Shown: positions 1-7,432 of the stretch, piece by piece
How the letters are laid out: each line of letters begins with the position of its first letter
How positions within the stretch are numbered: position 1 is the stretch's first letter
From: Gammaproteobacteria bacterium
GTDB lineage: Bacteria; Pseudomonadota; Gammaproteobacteria; Pseudomonadales; Azotimanducaceae
Direction of reading: 5' to 3'
Assembly (NCBI GenBank): GCA_028821405.1
Contig: JAPPGK010000093.1
Coordinates: 1-43,063 of the forward strand
Length of the DNA: 43,063 nucleotides
The notes under the pieces: model-generated
Told to the model about the DNA's origin: nothing
The model's input: only the letters and a program-made list of their open reading frames with translations
Databases searched by the model: none
Position numbers and translations under genes: made by a program

Positions 1-148
1 ACCGCGTCACGGTTCGGTCGATTTCACCCTCACTTTCTCATTGGACAGCGGGGCCGCGCGCACTTGGCGGGGTCAGCTCGAACCCGACCCTCGAACATCA
101 AGGCTGCATCGTGCCATCATGTCGACGCTGTCGTTCGTGGGGGGAGCC
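1..148. other. Left-edge stretch without an assignable gene
   Basis: Two forward frames stay open from the left edge. One is the frame of the dehydrogenase that follows. The other runs 49 codons and ends in a TGA at 150-152 that overlaps the dehydrogenase ATG as ATGA, the arrangement expected of a translationally coupled upstream gene. The translated text resembles nothing I know, and in DNA this GC-rich an open frame of that length can be chance. No clear promoter is visible. Confidence 0.3.
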
Positions 149-1078
149 ATGAAATTCAAGAACGTCCGCTATACGCAAGGGGGCGGCGCCGAGATCATCG
201 AACAGGAGATCGGCGAGCCCGGTCCGGGGGAAGTCCAGGTGGAAAACTCGGCCTGCGGAATCTGTTCGTGGGATCTGCAGACCTTTCGCGCCGGCGGCTT
301 CGCCCCGGCCGGCCACGAAGGCGTCGGGTATGTGACCAAGCTCGGATCGGGGGTCGAGGGCATCGAGATCGGGCAGCGGGTCTGCGGGGGCGGTTTCGGT
401 CGGATGCGCAACGCCCCGGTGCGTAGCCTCTACAGGATTCCCGAATCGAACATGGCCGACCAGCACTGGATCGTGGAGCCCGTGTCGTGCGTGGTCACCG
501 GCATGGACCATTGCGAACTCAAGGCGGGGCAGCGCCTGGCGATGGTCGGCTGCGGTTTCATGGGCCTCATGATGGTGCAGGGGCTCACCGGGGTGGGGGC
601 GGACCAGTTGATCGCCCTCGACATTGACGACCGCAAGCTCGAACTCGCTCGGCAGTTCGGCGCGACCGAGGCGTACAACGTCGCCGATTCGGGATTCGAC
701 GAGATTAAACGCGACCTCGTCGCCCGGGATATCGATGTGGTCGCCGACACCAGCGGATCCCAGCAGGGGTTGGACCTCGCAACGGAGCTTGTCCGACGCG
801 GCGGGAGGATCAACCTGTTCGGGTGGATCAAGGGCACACAGGCCACGTTCAATCCCACCACCTGGCATGGCAAGGGCATCACCATCGTCAATTCATCGCC
901 TTCGGCGCGGATCCGCGATCCGTTTCCCGCAGCCATCCGGCTGATCCAGAACGGCGTGATCGACCTTAGGCCGCTGGTGACCCACGTCGTGCCCATCGAC
1001 GAGTTTCCACAGTTCATGCGTGGCGTTACCACGGGAGAAGTGGAAGGCTACATAAAGGGCGTTGTGACCACGGGCTGA
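149..1078 (+). CDS. Short zinc-type alcohol dehydrogenase (MDR family)
   Basis: A 309-residue medium-chain dehydrogenase/reductase. The ATG at 149 is preferred over an in-frame start 36 codons upstream because the family fold begins at MKFKNV and a purine-rich GGGGAG lies just before it. Visible features are the catalytic-zinc motif CGICSWD with GHEGVG, the EPVSC segment typical of sorbitol/threonine dehydrogenase-like members, and a Rossmann NAD(P) loop (GCGFMG). The four-cysteine structural-zinc lobe found in classical members is absent, which explains the short length. Substrate unknown; an NAD(P)-dependent oxidation of a polyol or amino alcohol is an inference from the family. The next gene has its own promoter, so this one probably ends its own transcript. 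Confidence 0.8.
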   Translation: MKFKNVRYTQGGGAEIIEQEIGEPGPGEVQVENSACGICSWDLQTFRAGGFAPAGHEGVGYVTKLGSGVEGIEIGQRVCGGGFGRMRNAPVRSLYRIPESNMADQHWIVEPVSCVVTGMDHCELKAGQRLAMVGCGFMGLMMVQGLTGVGADQLIALDIDDRKLELARQFGATEAYNVADSGFDEIKRDLVARDIDVVADTSGSQQGLDLATELVRRGGRINLFGWIKGTQATFNPTTWHGKGITIVNSSPSARIRDPFPAAIRLIQNGVIDLRPLVTHVVPIDEFPQFMRGVTTGEVEGYIKGVVTTG

Positions 1079-1131
1079 CGAACCCCGCTGCCCTGCCCAC
1101 CCGGATCGACCGTTTCCCCGATCCTCGCCGC

Positions 1132-1137
1132 TATAAT
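1132..1137 (+). promoter_or_regulatory. Consensus -10 box for the ETF-QO gene
   Basis: A perfect TATAAT lies 31 nt before the GTG start of ETF-QO, in otherwise GC-rich DNA. No good -35 is found at 16-18 bp spacing (the sequence there reads ACCGTT), so activity may depend on an activator or on upstream contacts. Transcription would begin near 1144, giving a leader of roughly 25 nt. Confidence 0.6.
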
Positions 1138-1168
1138 CGCGCGTTGGACCGTTTAGGCAGGAGGGTCT

Positions 1169-2830
1169 GTGCCCGAACAAGCCCGTGAGTCGATGGAGTT
1201 CGATGTCGTCATCGTCGGTGGAGGTCCGTCGGGGCTCGCGACCGCGTGCCGCCTGATGCAACTCGGTGCGGAGGCGGGCGTGGACCTCAACGTCTGCCTC
1301 GTGGAGAAGGGTTCGGAGATCGGCGCACACATTCTCTCGGGTGCCGTCCTCCATCCCAGGGCATTGAACGAGCTCTTTCCCGATGCCGCCGACCAGGGCG
1401 CGCCCCTTGGGGTGCCGGTAACTGACGACCTCTTCTACTACCTGGTGAACGACACCAATCGCATCCTGCTGCCGTCATGGGTACCCCCGAAGGAGACCAA
1501 GAACAAGGGAAACTACACGCTTTCCCTCGGCAATCTCTGCCGCTGGCTGGGTGAACAGGCGGAGAACATGGGGGTCAACGTCTTTCCCGGATTCGCGGCG
1601 GCCGAGATCCTCTACCACGACGACGGCAGTGTGAAAGGCGTCGCCACCGCCGACATGGGGGTCGGCGCGGACGGGGCGCCGAAGCCGACCTACGAGCCCG
1701 GATACGAGCTACACGCCAAGTACACGGTGTTTGCGGAGGGCTGCCGGGGCCATCTCGGCAAGCAGTTGATCGCCAAGTTCGGCCTCGGCGCGGACGCAGG
1801 GCCGCAACACTATGGCATCGGCCTCAAGGAGCTGTGGGACGTCGACCCCGAACACCACGTGCCGGGCCGGATCCTGCACAACGTCGGCTGGCCGCTCGGT
1901 CGCGTCACGAACCCCGGGATGGGTTCGTTCCTCTACCACCAGGAGAACAACCAGGTTGCACTGGGCATCATCGTCGACCTCGCCTACCGGAATCCTCACC
2001 TCTCGCCGTTCGACGAACTGCAGCGCTTGAAGCACCACCCCCTGTTCGCGCACGTGCTCCGTGGCGGTCGCCGGGTCGCCTACGGGGCCCGGGCGGTCGT
2101 CAAGGGCGGACTCCAGGCACTCCCCAAGCTCACGGTGCCGGGTGCCGTGATCGTGGGCGACGACGCGGGTTTCCTCAACATGCTGAAGATCAAGGGTACC
2201 CATACGGCGATGAAATCCGGCATGCTGGCTGCCGAGTCGGTATTCGATGCCCTGGAGCGGGGTGACGCCAACACGGCGCTCGACGATTTCCGCGGCCGCG
2301 TGGACGAATCCTGGCTAGGCAGGGAGCTCCGCCAGGTGCGCAATGTCGGCCCCGCGCTGCACAGGTTCGGCACGCTGTTCGGCATGGCCTATACCTTCGT
2401 CGATCAGAAGCTCGCCCGTGGCCACATGCCGTTCACGCTGCGCGATTCCATTCCCGACCACGACACGCTGGCACCGGCGGCCAAGGCCCAGCCGATCCAC
2501 TACCCGAAACCCGACGGCGTGTTGTCCTTCGACAAGCCCTCGTCCGTGTTCCTGTCGAACACCAACCACGAGGAGGACCAGCCTTGCCATCTGACCCTTG
2601 CCGACGCCGAGTTGCCGATCCGCGACAACCTGCCGCGATACGACGAACCTGCACAGCGCTATTGCCCTGCCGGTGTCTACGAGGTAGTGGAGCAACCCGA
2701 TGGTCCGCACTTCCAGATCAACGCCCAGAACTGCGTTCACTGCAAGACCTGCGACATCAAGGACCCGGCGCAGAACATCAACTGGGTAACGCCGGAAGGC
2801 GCCGGCGGGCCCAACTACGGAAACATGTAG
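1169..2830 (+). CDS. Electron transfer flavoprotein-ubiquinone oxidoreductase
   Basis: A 553-residue ETF-QO, the membrane-associated FAD and 4Fe-4S enzyme that takes electrons from reduced ETF (from acyl-CoA and related dehydrogenases) and passes them to ubiquinone. The N-terminus carries the FAD-binding GGGPSG at about residues 17-22. The C-terminal ferredoxin-like part shows the cluster cysteines C499, C522, C525 and C528 (CVHCKTC followed by DIKDP), ending NYGNM as the family does. Length is normal. A GTG start at 1169 is chosen because AGGAGG lies 4-10 nt upstream; an ATG at 1193 is the alternative. No etfAB genes are in the window. A hairpin follows the stop. Confidence 0.96.
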   Translation: MPEQARESMEFDVVIVGGGPSGLATACRLMQLGAEAGVDLNVCLVEKGSEIGAHILSGAVLHPRALNELFPDAADQGAPLGVPVTDDLFYYLVNDTNRILLPSWVPPKETKNKGNYTLSLGNLCRWLGEQAENMGVNVFPGFAAAEILYHDDGSVKGVATADMGVGADGAPKPTYEPGYELHAKYTVFAEGCRGHLGKQLIAKFGLGADAGPQHYGIGLKELWDVDPEHHVPGRILHNVGWPLGRVTNPGMGSFLYHQENNQVALGIIVDLAYRNPHLSPFDELQRLKHHPLFAHVLRGGRRVAYGARAVVKGGLQALPKLTVPGAVIVGDDAGFLNMLKIKGTHTAMKSGMLAAESVFDALERGDANTALDDFRGRVDESWLGRELRQVRNVGPALHRFGTLFGMAYTFVDQKLARGHMPFTLRDSIPDHDTLAPAAKAQPIHYPKPDGVLSFDKPSSVFLSNTNHEEDQPCHLTLADAELPIRDNLPRYDEPAQRYCPAGVYEVVEQPDGPHFQINAQNCVHCKTCDIKDPAQNINWVTPEGAGGPNYGNM

Positions 2831-2841
2831 GTGCGACGGGA

Positions 2842-2858
2842 GACGGGGTCGCCCCGTC
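2842..2858. terminator. 7-bp hairpin after ETF-QO
   Basis: GACGGGG-TCG-CCCCGTC is a perfect 7-bp stem with a 3-nt loop, 12 nt past the ETF-QO stop and between convergent genes. There is no T-tract, so it could be a transcript-end stabiliser or a REP-like unit rather than a true intrinsic terminator. Confidence 0.45.
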
Positions 2859-2920
2859 CCGCGTCCACGGTCGCGCCCCGGGAGTCCTCGCGTCGCCCCA
2901 GTCTCGTCCCCTAAGGGTCG

Positions 2921-3334
2921 TTAGATGTCGCCCACCGCAACGAGGAACGCGAGACCCGCCAACAGGTACAGGCCCAGATACCCCCCCGCGACCACGGCAA
3001 GGGTCTTCCTGGCATCGACGTGGCGTTTCTCCAAGGCGACGATCTCGTCGATGGGGACCTCGGTGTTATCGCCCCGAATGAAGTCGTCGTCGACCTCGGT
3101 CACGCGCATGGTGCGCTCACCCATGCTCGGCGTGATGAGGGTCACGCGGTCGCCGGGTTTGACCAGTTCACCGGCCCGGATTGCCTCCCGCAGGGTCTCG
3201 GGCGATCCATCGGCTCTCTGCACGGTGACACAACCGGACATCACCATCGCGGCGATGAGGACGATGCCCACTCCGCGAACGCCGACGCGGCCCGGACGCC
3301 TATTCTGCTCCCGCACAACGGAACTCCCTACCAC
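2921..3334 (-). CDS. Small lipoprotein paralog C, unknown function
   Basis: 137 residues, last of three tandem paralogs. It starts with GTG, overlapping the stop of paralog B by 7 nt, which suggests translational coupling. It has a basic N-terminus, a hydrophobic stretch and a lipobox-like MSGC, then a compact core (about residues 48-105) with the shared pattern LREAIRAG...GDRV.LIT...ERTMRVTEVD...IRGD...VPIDEIVAL.KR, and a single hydrophobic helix at the C-terminus (about 110-135). The core alternates short beta-like segments and may be a small barrel; that is inference. Unlike A and B it reads ITPSMGE rather than ..T.DG.E. I do not recognise the family. Confidence 0.75.
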   Translation of the reverse strand: MVGSSVVREQNRRPGRVGVRGVGIVLIAAMVMSGCVTVQRADGSPETLREAIRAGELVKPGDRVTLITPSMGERTMRVTEVDDDFIRGDNTEVPIDEIVALEKRHVDARKTLAVVAGGYLGLYLLAGLAFLVAVGDI

Positions 3335-3738
3335 GTATCGAACACCTCGATCACGAAGGCGACGATGGCGACCCCGAGCGCCGCGTAGGTCGCCGCGAAC
3401 GTCGTGCGCACGGGTTCGATTTCCCGCCTCCGCAAGGCGATGACGTCGTCAATGGCGACCGCCACCTCGGTTCCCGACGACTCGCCCCGGATGATCTCGG
3501 CGTCCACGGAGGCAACCGTGAAGGCACGTTCTTTGCCGTCGGCGGTGACGACGTTCACCTTGTCGCCCGGCCCGACGAGAGCGCCGCTGCGAATGCCGGA
3601 GCGCAGGGCATCGGGTGGCAGTTGCGAAGACTGCATGGTCGCGCAGGCGCCGACCAACGCCGCGACAACAAACCCGGCCGCAACGCGCCCGATGCAAGCG
3701 CCGGCTGGGCGATGGTTGCGAGAAATGGATGGCCTCAT
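3328..3738 (-). CDS. Small lipoprotein paralog B, unknown function
   Basis: 136 residues. The ATG at 3738 overlaps the stop of paralog A as ATGA, so the pair is translationally coupled; a much longer open frame in the same phase upstream is rejected because it would read through paralog A. The signal sequence ends VGAC (lipobox), followed by ATMQSSQLPP and then the shared core DALRSGIRSG...PGDKVNVVTADGKERAFTV...IIRGE...VAIDDVIALRRRE, and a C-terminal membrane helix (AATYAALGVAIVAFVIEVF). Lipid anchor plus terminal helix implies inner-membrane attachment at both ends with the core in the periplasm (inference). Function unknown. Confidence 0.75.
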   Translation of the reverse strand: MRPSISRNHRPAGACIGRVAAGFVVAALVGACATMQSSQLPPDALRSGIRSGALVGPGDKVNVVTADGKERAFTVASVDAEIIRGESSGTEVAVAIDDVIALRRREIEPVRTTFAATYAALGVAIVAFVIEVFDTW

Positions 3739-4157
3739 AGGTCGTCGACAAGCAACGCGAGGGCCAGGGTCGTCGCAGCCAGGTAGTAAATCCCTGCTGC
3801 GGCAAGAAACGATGGTACAACCTCCAGCTCCACGGTGCGCAATCCCACGACGTCCGCCACGGCGACGTTCACGGGCTCGCCGCCGAGCAGTTCCCCGCGG
3901 ACGCTGTTGGCATCCAACGCCGTCACCTTGAAGGCGTGCTCCCTGCCGTCGACCGTGGTGATCCACACATCCTCGCCGGGTTCGATGAGCTTGCCGGCCC
4001 GTATTCCCGAGCGCAGCGCGTCGGGCGAAAGCGGCGACGTCTGGAGGCTGGTGCAGCCAGTACTCAACACCGCGGCCATGGTCACCCAAGCGAACGCACG
4101 AAGCGGAACTCGCCCTGCCGGGCCGGGCATCATTCGGGTTGCCTTCGCGCAGACCAT
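3735..4157 (-). CDS. Small lipoprotein paralog A, unknown function
   Basis: About 140 residues, first of the three paralogs. The ATG at 4157 is preferred because GACGAGG lies close upstream; a TTG at 4196 and ATGs at 4133/4130 are alternatives. The leader is arginine-bearing, then hydrophobic, ending at the lipobox-like STGC. The core reads PDALRSGIRAGKLIEPGEDV, ITTVDGREHAFKVTALDA, VRGE, then VAVADVVGLRTVELEV, and a C-terminal hydrophobic helix follows. It shares the DALRSGIR block almost unchanged with paralog B. Nothing in the core suggests an enzyme; a structural or ligand-binding role at the envelope is only a guess. Confidence 0.75.
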   Translation of the reverse strand: MVCAKATRMMPGPAGRVPLRAFAWVTMAAVLSTGCTSLQTSPLSPDALRSGIRAGKLIEPGEDVWITTVDGREHAFKVTALDANSVRGELLGGEPVNVAVADVVGLRTVELEVVPSFLAAAGIYYLAATTLALALLVDDL

Positions 4158-4248
4158 GGGCCTCGTCCCGCTAGACCGATCGCGACGGTATATCAAGCGT
4201 TCGCTTGCCGCAATTGCCGCGCGGTTACGGACGGTTACGAGGCGTTTC

Positions 4249-4779
4249 CTACCCCAGCACGAACCGCGTGCCGCTGCTCCACACGAAGAACTTCCCGTCG
4301 GGTCCTTCGCACGCGAGGTCCACCAAGCGGTAGAAGACGCTTCGCGCGATCAACGCCCGTAGCATCCCGCGAACCTCGACATAGGGTCGCGGTTCGCCCG
4401 CGCGATCCTCGACCACGATTGGGTGGTCGCCATCGGCCAGGACGACGTCCTCGACGTTGGTCGTGAACAGGATGCGACGCGCCCTGCCCTCGCCGTCGGT
4501 CTCCATGTCGGTCGCCACGAAAGGCGCATCGTCCACCCGAATGCGGAGCTTCTCGGCCGGCGTCACCAGGAAGTGTTCGCCGTCGTCGACGCGCAGGATG
4601 GTCGCGAACAGCTTCGCGATCGCGAAGCGCCGGATCAGTCCCCCCTCGTGGTACCAGTCGCCGTTGGCGGCGATCCGTATGTCGATCTCGCCTTGTCGTG
4701 GCGGGTCCCACCGCTCCACCGGGGGCAGGCTACGATCTTGCGCGGCGTCGAGGAGGCTCTGAAGTGCGCTCGAGGGCAC
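4249..4779 (-). CDS. DUF1285 family protein
   Basis: 176 residues with a GTG start, 8 nt downstream of the moaA stop, so the two are probably co-transcribed. The sequence matches my knowledge of DUF1285: an N-terminal IDIRIAANGDWYHEG followed by IRR.A...LFATILRVDDGEHFLVTPAEK.RI.V.DAPFV, and a C-terminal half with GMLRALIARSVFYRLVDLA. No signal peptide or membrane segment is present, so it should be cytosolic. The biochemical role is not established to my knowledge. The spacing to the lipoprotein genes downstream is 91 nt, so a joint operon with them is possible but not shown. Confidence 0.82.
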   Translation of the reverse strand: MPSSALQSLLDAAQDRSLPPVERWDPPRQGEIDIRIAANGDWYHEGGLIRRFAIAKLFATILRVDDGEHFLVTPAEKLRIRVDDAPFVATDMETDGEGRARRILFTTNVEDVVLADGDHPIVVEDRAGEPRPYVEVRGMLRALIARSVFYRLVDLACEGPDGKFFVWSSGTRFVLG

Positions 4780-4787
4780 GCGGGGCG

Positions 4788-5753
4788 TTAGCCGCCGATG
4801 AACTTCATGACGGTGACTTCGCCCTTGAACTGCACGGTCTGCTTGTCACCCAGGGCACCCATCAAGCGCGTCTGAAGGAGTGTCTTGGCTTGATCGTCCG
4901 GCAGTTGAAGCAGGTCCGCGATTGGATGCCGCTTCGTGCTGGACAGGCAACCATAGAGATAGCCATTGGACGATAGACGTAATCGGGTGCAGGACGCGCA
5001 GAACGGCTCGGATTCATTCGCGATGATGCCGAAGGTTCCCTCTCCGGGGATCTCGTATCGCACCGACGTCGAGTCGTAGGCCGCGTCCGTACGGGCGAAC
5101 TCATAACGGCGGCCGATCAGCGCGAGGATATCGTCCATTCCGAAGAAGTCCCGCTGGTAGGCGGCGCTGTATTTCAGATGGCCCATGTTCATCAGTTCGA
5201 TGAAACGCAGTTCAATGCCCCGTTCCAGGCAGTAGTCCAGCATGGGCAGAATCTGGTCCACGTTCGCCGACTTCATCGGCACCATGTTCACCTTGACGTT
5301 GAGGCCCGCTCGAAGCATCCGGTCGATGCCGTCGAGCACCGTTGCAAGGTCACCGCTCTTCGCAATGCTGCGGAAGCGAAGGGCGTTCAGGGTGTCCAGG
5401 CTGACGTTGATGCGCTTCAAGCCGGACGCGACGATCAGGTCCGCCTTCTTCGGCAGGAACTGGCCATTGGTCGTCACCGAGACGTCCTTCAAGGGCAGTC
5501 GCATGACCGCCGGCAGGAACTCATCGAACTTCGGCGACAGCAGGGGTTCGCCGCCGGTGATGCGCAGCTTGTCGATGCCGGCGGATTCGACGAGCAGGCG
5601 CACGGCCCGCAGCAGTTCCGAGGCACCGAGTTCCGCCACCGCGGCTTGCAGGCGCTTGCCGTCCGGAACGCAATAGGTGCAGGCATAGTTGCACGCAGCG
5701 GTCAGACTGACGCGTAGATTGCGGAACCGTCTTCCCTGGGCGTCGACGATCAT
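4788..5753 (-). CDS. moaA: GTP 3',8-cyclase MoaA (molybdenum cofactor)
   Basis: A 321-residue radical-SAM enzyme that converts GTP to 3',8-cyclo-7,8-dihydro-GTP, the first step of molybdopterin synthesis (with MoaC). The radical-SAM cluster motif is CX3CX2C at C21, C25 and C28. The substrate-binding cluster is at C252, C255 and C269 within CASCTRLRL, which also carries the two conserved arginines. The protein ends in the Gly-Gly tail (FIGG) that MoaA needs for activity, which separates it from other radical-SAM proteins. TGGEP and NVSLD motifs are present. No moaC, moaE or moeA is nearby, and I see no Moco riboswitch in the 180-nt leader. Confidence 0.93.
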   Translation of the reverse strand: MIVDAQGRRFRNLRVSLTAACNYACTYCVPDGKRLQAAVAELGASELLRAVRLLVESAGIDKLRITGGEPLLSPKFDEFLPAVMRLPLKDVSVTTNGQFLPKKADLIVASGLKRINVSLDTLNALRFRSIAKSGDLATVLDGIDRMLRAGLNVKVNMVPMKSANVDQILPMLDYCLERGIELRFIELMNMGHLKYSAAYQRDFFGMDDILALIGRRYEFARTDAAYDSTSVRYEIPGEGTFGIIANESEPFCASCTRLRLSSNGYLYGCLSSTKRHPIADLLQLPDDQAKTLLQTRLMGALGDKQTVQFKGEVTVMKFIGG

Positions 5754-5790
5754 GCCGGTGAGCGCTCAACTCCATCGCGGGGGAGAAAGC

Positions 5791-5796
5791 ATCATA
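5791..5796 (-). promoter_or_regulatory. Possible -10 box for moaA
   Basis: On the minus strand the sequence reads GAGTATGATGC, with TATGAT about 38 nt before the moaA ATG. The same core, GAGTATGATCGC, occurs before the tRNA cluster. A matching -35 is not evident, so this is a weak call. Confidence 0.35.
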
Positions 5797-5861
5797 CTCG
5801 ACAGCCGCGCGTCGACGCGACTGCGGCAAGGCCGCCGGCCCAAGGAGTCCGCGGTGGCGAC

Positions 5862-5890
5862 GACAAGCCGTAGGAACGGGCTTGTCCCGT
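5862..5890. repeat. REP-like hairpin containing GTAGGAACGG
   Basis: GACAAGCC (5862-5869) pairs perfectly with GGCTTGTC (5879-5886), and ACGGG-CTTGT-CCCGT (5876-5890) is an alternative stem. The GTAGGARCG core recurs at 15794 and 41269. It lies in the 183-nt gap between moaA and the murF stop, which otherwise holds nothing I recognise. Confidence 0.5.
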
Positions 5891-5936
5891 CCTGCAGAGC
5901 GCACGGCGACGCACCGAGCCATCACAAGGGTCAGCC

Positions 5937-7283
5937 CTACGGCGCCTCGATCTCGCGGGCAAGCATCGCGACGAAGTCGTGGGTCCAGAACACCGCGTTC
6001 GATCCCTTCACGAGTACGCGGTCACCCAGTCGCAGCCGGTCGGCGCAGTACCTGGCGAACGCCGCATCCGCCCGGTCGCTCGAGCCGAGCCGTAGTCGTG
6101 CAGGCAGGGCCTCGTATAGCTTGCTGATGTGACGACCCACGCAGAAGACACCGGCCAGGTCGGCGCAGTGAGGCAGCAGCTCCGAGTGGTAGCGCTCTGT
6201 GTCGGGGCCAAGTTCCCGCATGTCGCCGAGGATGGCAATTCGCCGCCCCGGTTGCGCAGCGAACGCATCGAGCGTCGCGGCCATGCTCGCTGGGTTGGCG
6301 TTGTAGCTCTCGTCGACGATGGTGATGCCCGCGACTTCGATGCGGTTTCCTCGCCCCCGCGGGACATCCAGGCCGGCAAGCCGTTCCAGGCGCCGTAGCG
6401 GCATTCCAAGAGCCGTCAACACACCCGCGACCGCACAGACGGACATCGCGCGGTGCATCCCACCGCCGGGGACGGGAACCCGAAACCGACCGCCGGGTGC
6501 TCGGAGTTCGGCGACGTCGCCCTCGACGCCGGCAAGTCGTACGTCTGCCCCGGGTTCGGCGCCAAACGTGACGCAACGCCCGCGGTGGTCCGGGGCCAAT
6601 CCCACCGGGTGGACGAATGTTCCCCCCGGGCGCAGACCCCGGGCGATCGAGACCTTCTCCCGCCGAATGGCTTCCAGGCTGCCGAAGTTCTCGATGTGTG
6701 CCGGGTGCACGTTCAGCAGCACGGCGACATCCGGGGACGCCAAGCGGGCCAAGGGCTCGATTTCCCCCGGGTGGTTCGTGCCAATCTCGTACACCGCGGC
6801 CGTCGCGTCCCGCGGCGTCCTAGCCAACGAGAGTGGCACGCCCATATGGTTGTTGAGACTACCGGAGGCGGCGAATGCGTCGAGGGTCCTGGCGGCGAAG
6901 GACTTGAAGGTGGTCTTGCCGCTGCTTCCCGTAACCGCCACGGCCGGTCCGTCCAGACGCCTGCGGGCGGCGCTTCCCAAGGCCCAGAGTGCATCGAGGG
7001 TATCCTCTACCAACAGTGTCGGCGCGCCGTAGTCGCCCTCGCGATGGGCCAGCACGGCGACGGCGCCGTTGTCGACAGCATGCTTCGCGTAGTCGTGGCC
7101 GTCGCGATTGGATCGCGCGGCCGGCTGGAAACGGGGCCCAGGATCGCCCGGCAAGGCCACGAAGAGGTCGCCTGGCTCGGTAAGGCGAGAGTCGATGGCG
7201 ATCCCGAAGATGTCCGGACCTTCGGCATGCCTTGCGGACACGGCGGTTGCCAGCGCCTGGTACGACCACAATCGTCTGGTCAT
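5937..7283 (-). CDS. murF: UDP-N-acetylmuramoyl-tripeptide--D-Ala-D-Ala ligase MurF
   Basis: A 448-residue cytosolic Mur ligase that adds D-Ala-D-Ala to UDP-MurNAc-tripeptide, the last cytosolic step of peptidoglycan precursor assembly. The N-terminal Mur domain has AIDSR...GDLFVAL (about 29-45), the ATP loop is GSSGKTT (119-125), the MurF-typical EIGTNHPGEI is at 166-175, and the ligase C-domain shows NPASM and the ILGDMRELG block. Compared with the usual FVAL.G....DGHDF spacing, about ten extra residues (near 47-58) sit in the N-terminal loop. It lies alone, with no murE, mraY or murD beside it, so it is outside a dcw cluster here. Divergent from sppA. Confidence 0.93.
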   Translation of the reverse strand: MTRRLWSYQALATAVSARHAEGPDIFGIAIDSRLTEPGDLFVALPGDPGPRFQPAARSNRDGHDYAKHAVDNGAVAVLAHREGDYGAPTLLVEDTLDALWALGSAARRRLDGPAVAVTGSSGKTTFKSFAARTLDAFAASGSLNNHMGVPLSLARTPRDATAAVYEIGTNHPGEIEPLARLASPDVAVLLNVHPAHIENFGSLEAIRREKVSIARGLRPGGTFVHPVGLAPDHRGRCVTFGAEPGADVRLAGVEGDVAELRAPGGRFRVPVPGGGMHRAMSVCAVAGVLTALGMPLRRLERLAGLDVPRGRGNRIEVAGITIVDESYNANPASMAATLDAFAAQPGRRIAILGDMRELGPDTERYHSELLPHCADLAGVFCVGRHISKLYEALPARLRLGSSDRADAAFARYCADRLRLGDRVLVKGSNAVFWTHDFVAMLAREIEAP

Positions 7284-7432
7284 CTAGAAAACTCTTGCAA
7301 CCTCATGATTCTACGGGGGTAGATGTCGTAATCGCTCGTCGTTGCCCGGCTACTTCAACATAGGCAACGCTTGCGCTCAAGCGCGGTGGGCAACGACAAT
7401 CCCGTGCGTTTGGTCAGGCCTTAGGAATCCCC

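Noticed and set aside
3328-4089. A 253-residue protein reading across two lipoprotein genes
   Set aside because: The N-terminal 117 residues are the out-of-frame shadow of paralog A; the lipobox and conserved core begin only after the ATG at 3738.
5754-5936. Moco riboswitch before moaA
   Set aside because: The leader is long enough, but I could not find the conserved stems; only a REP-like hairpin is visible, and it is near the far end.
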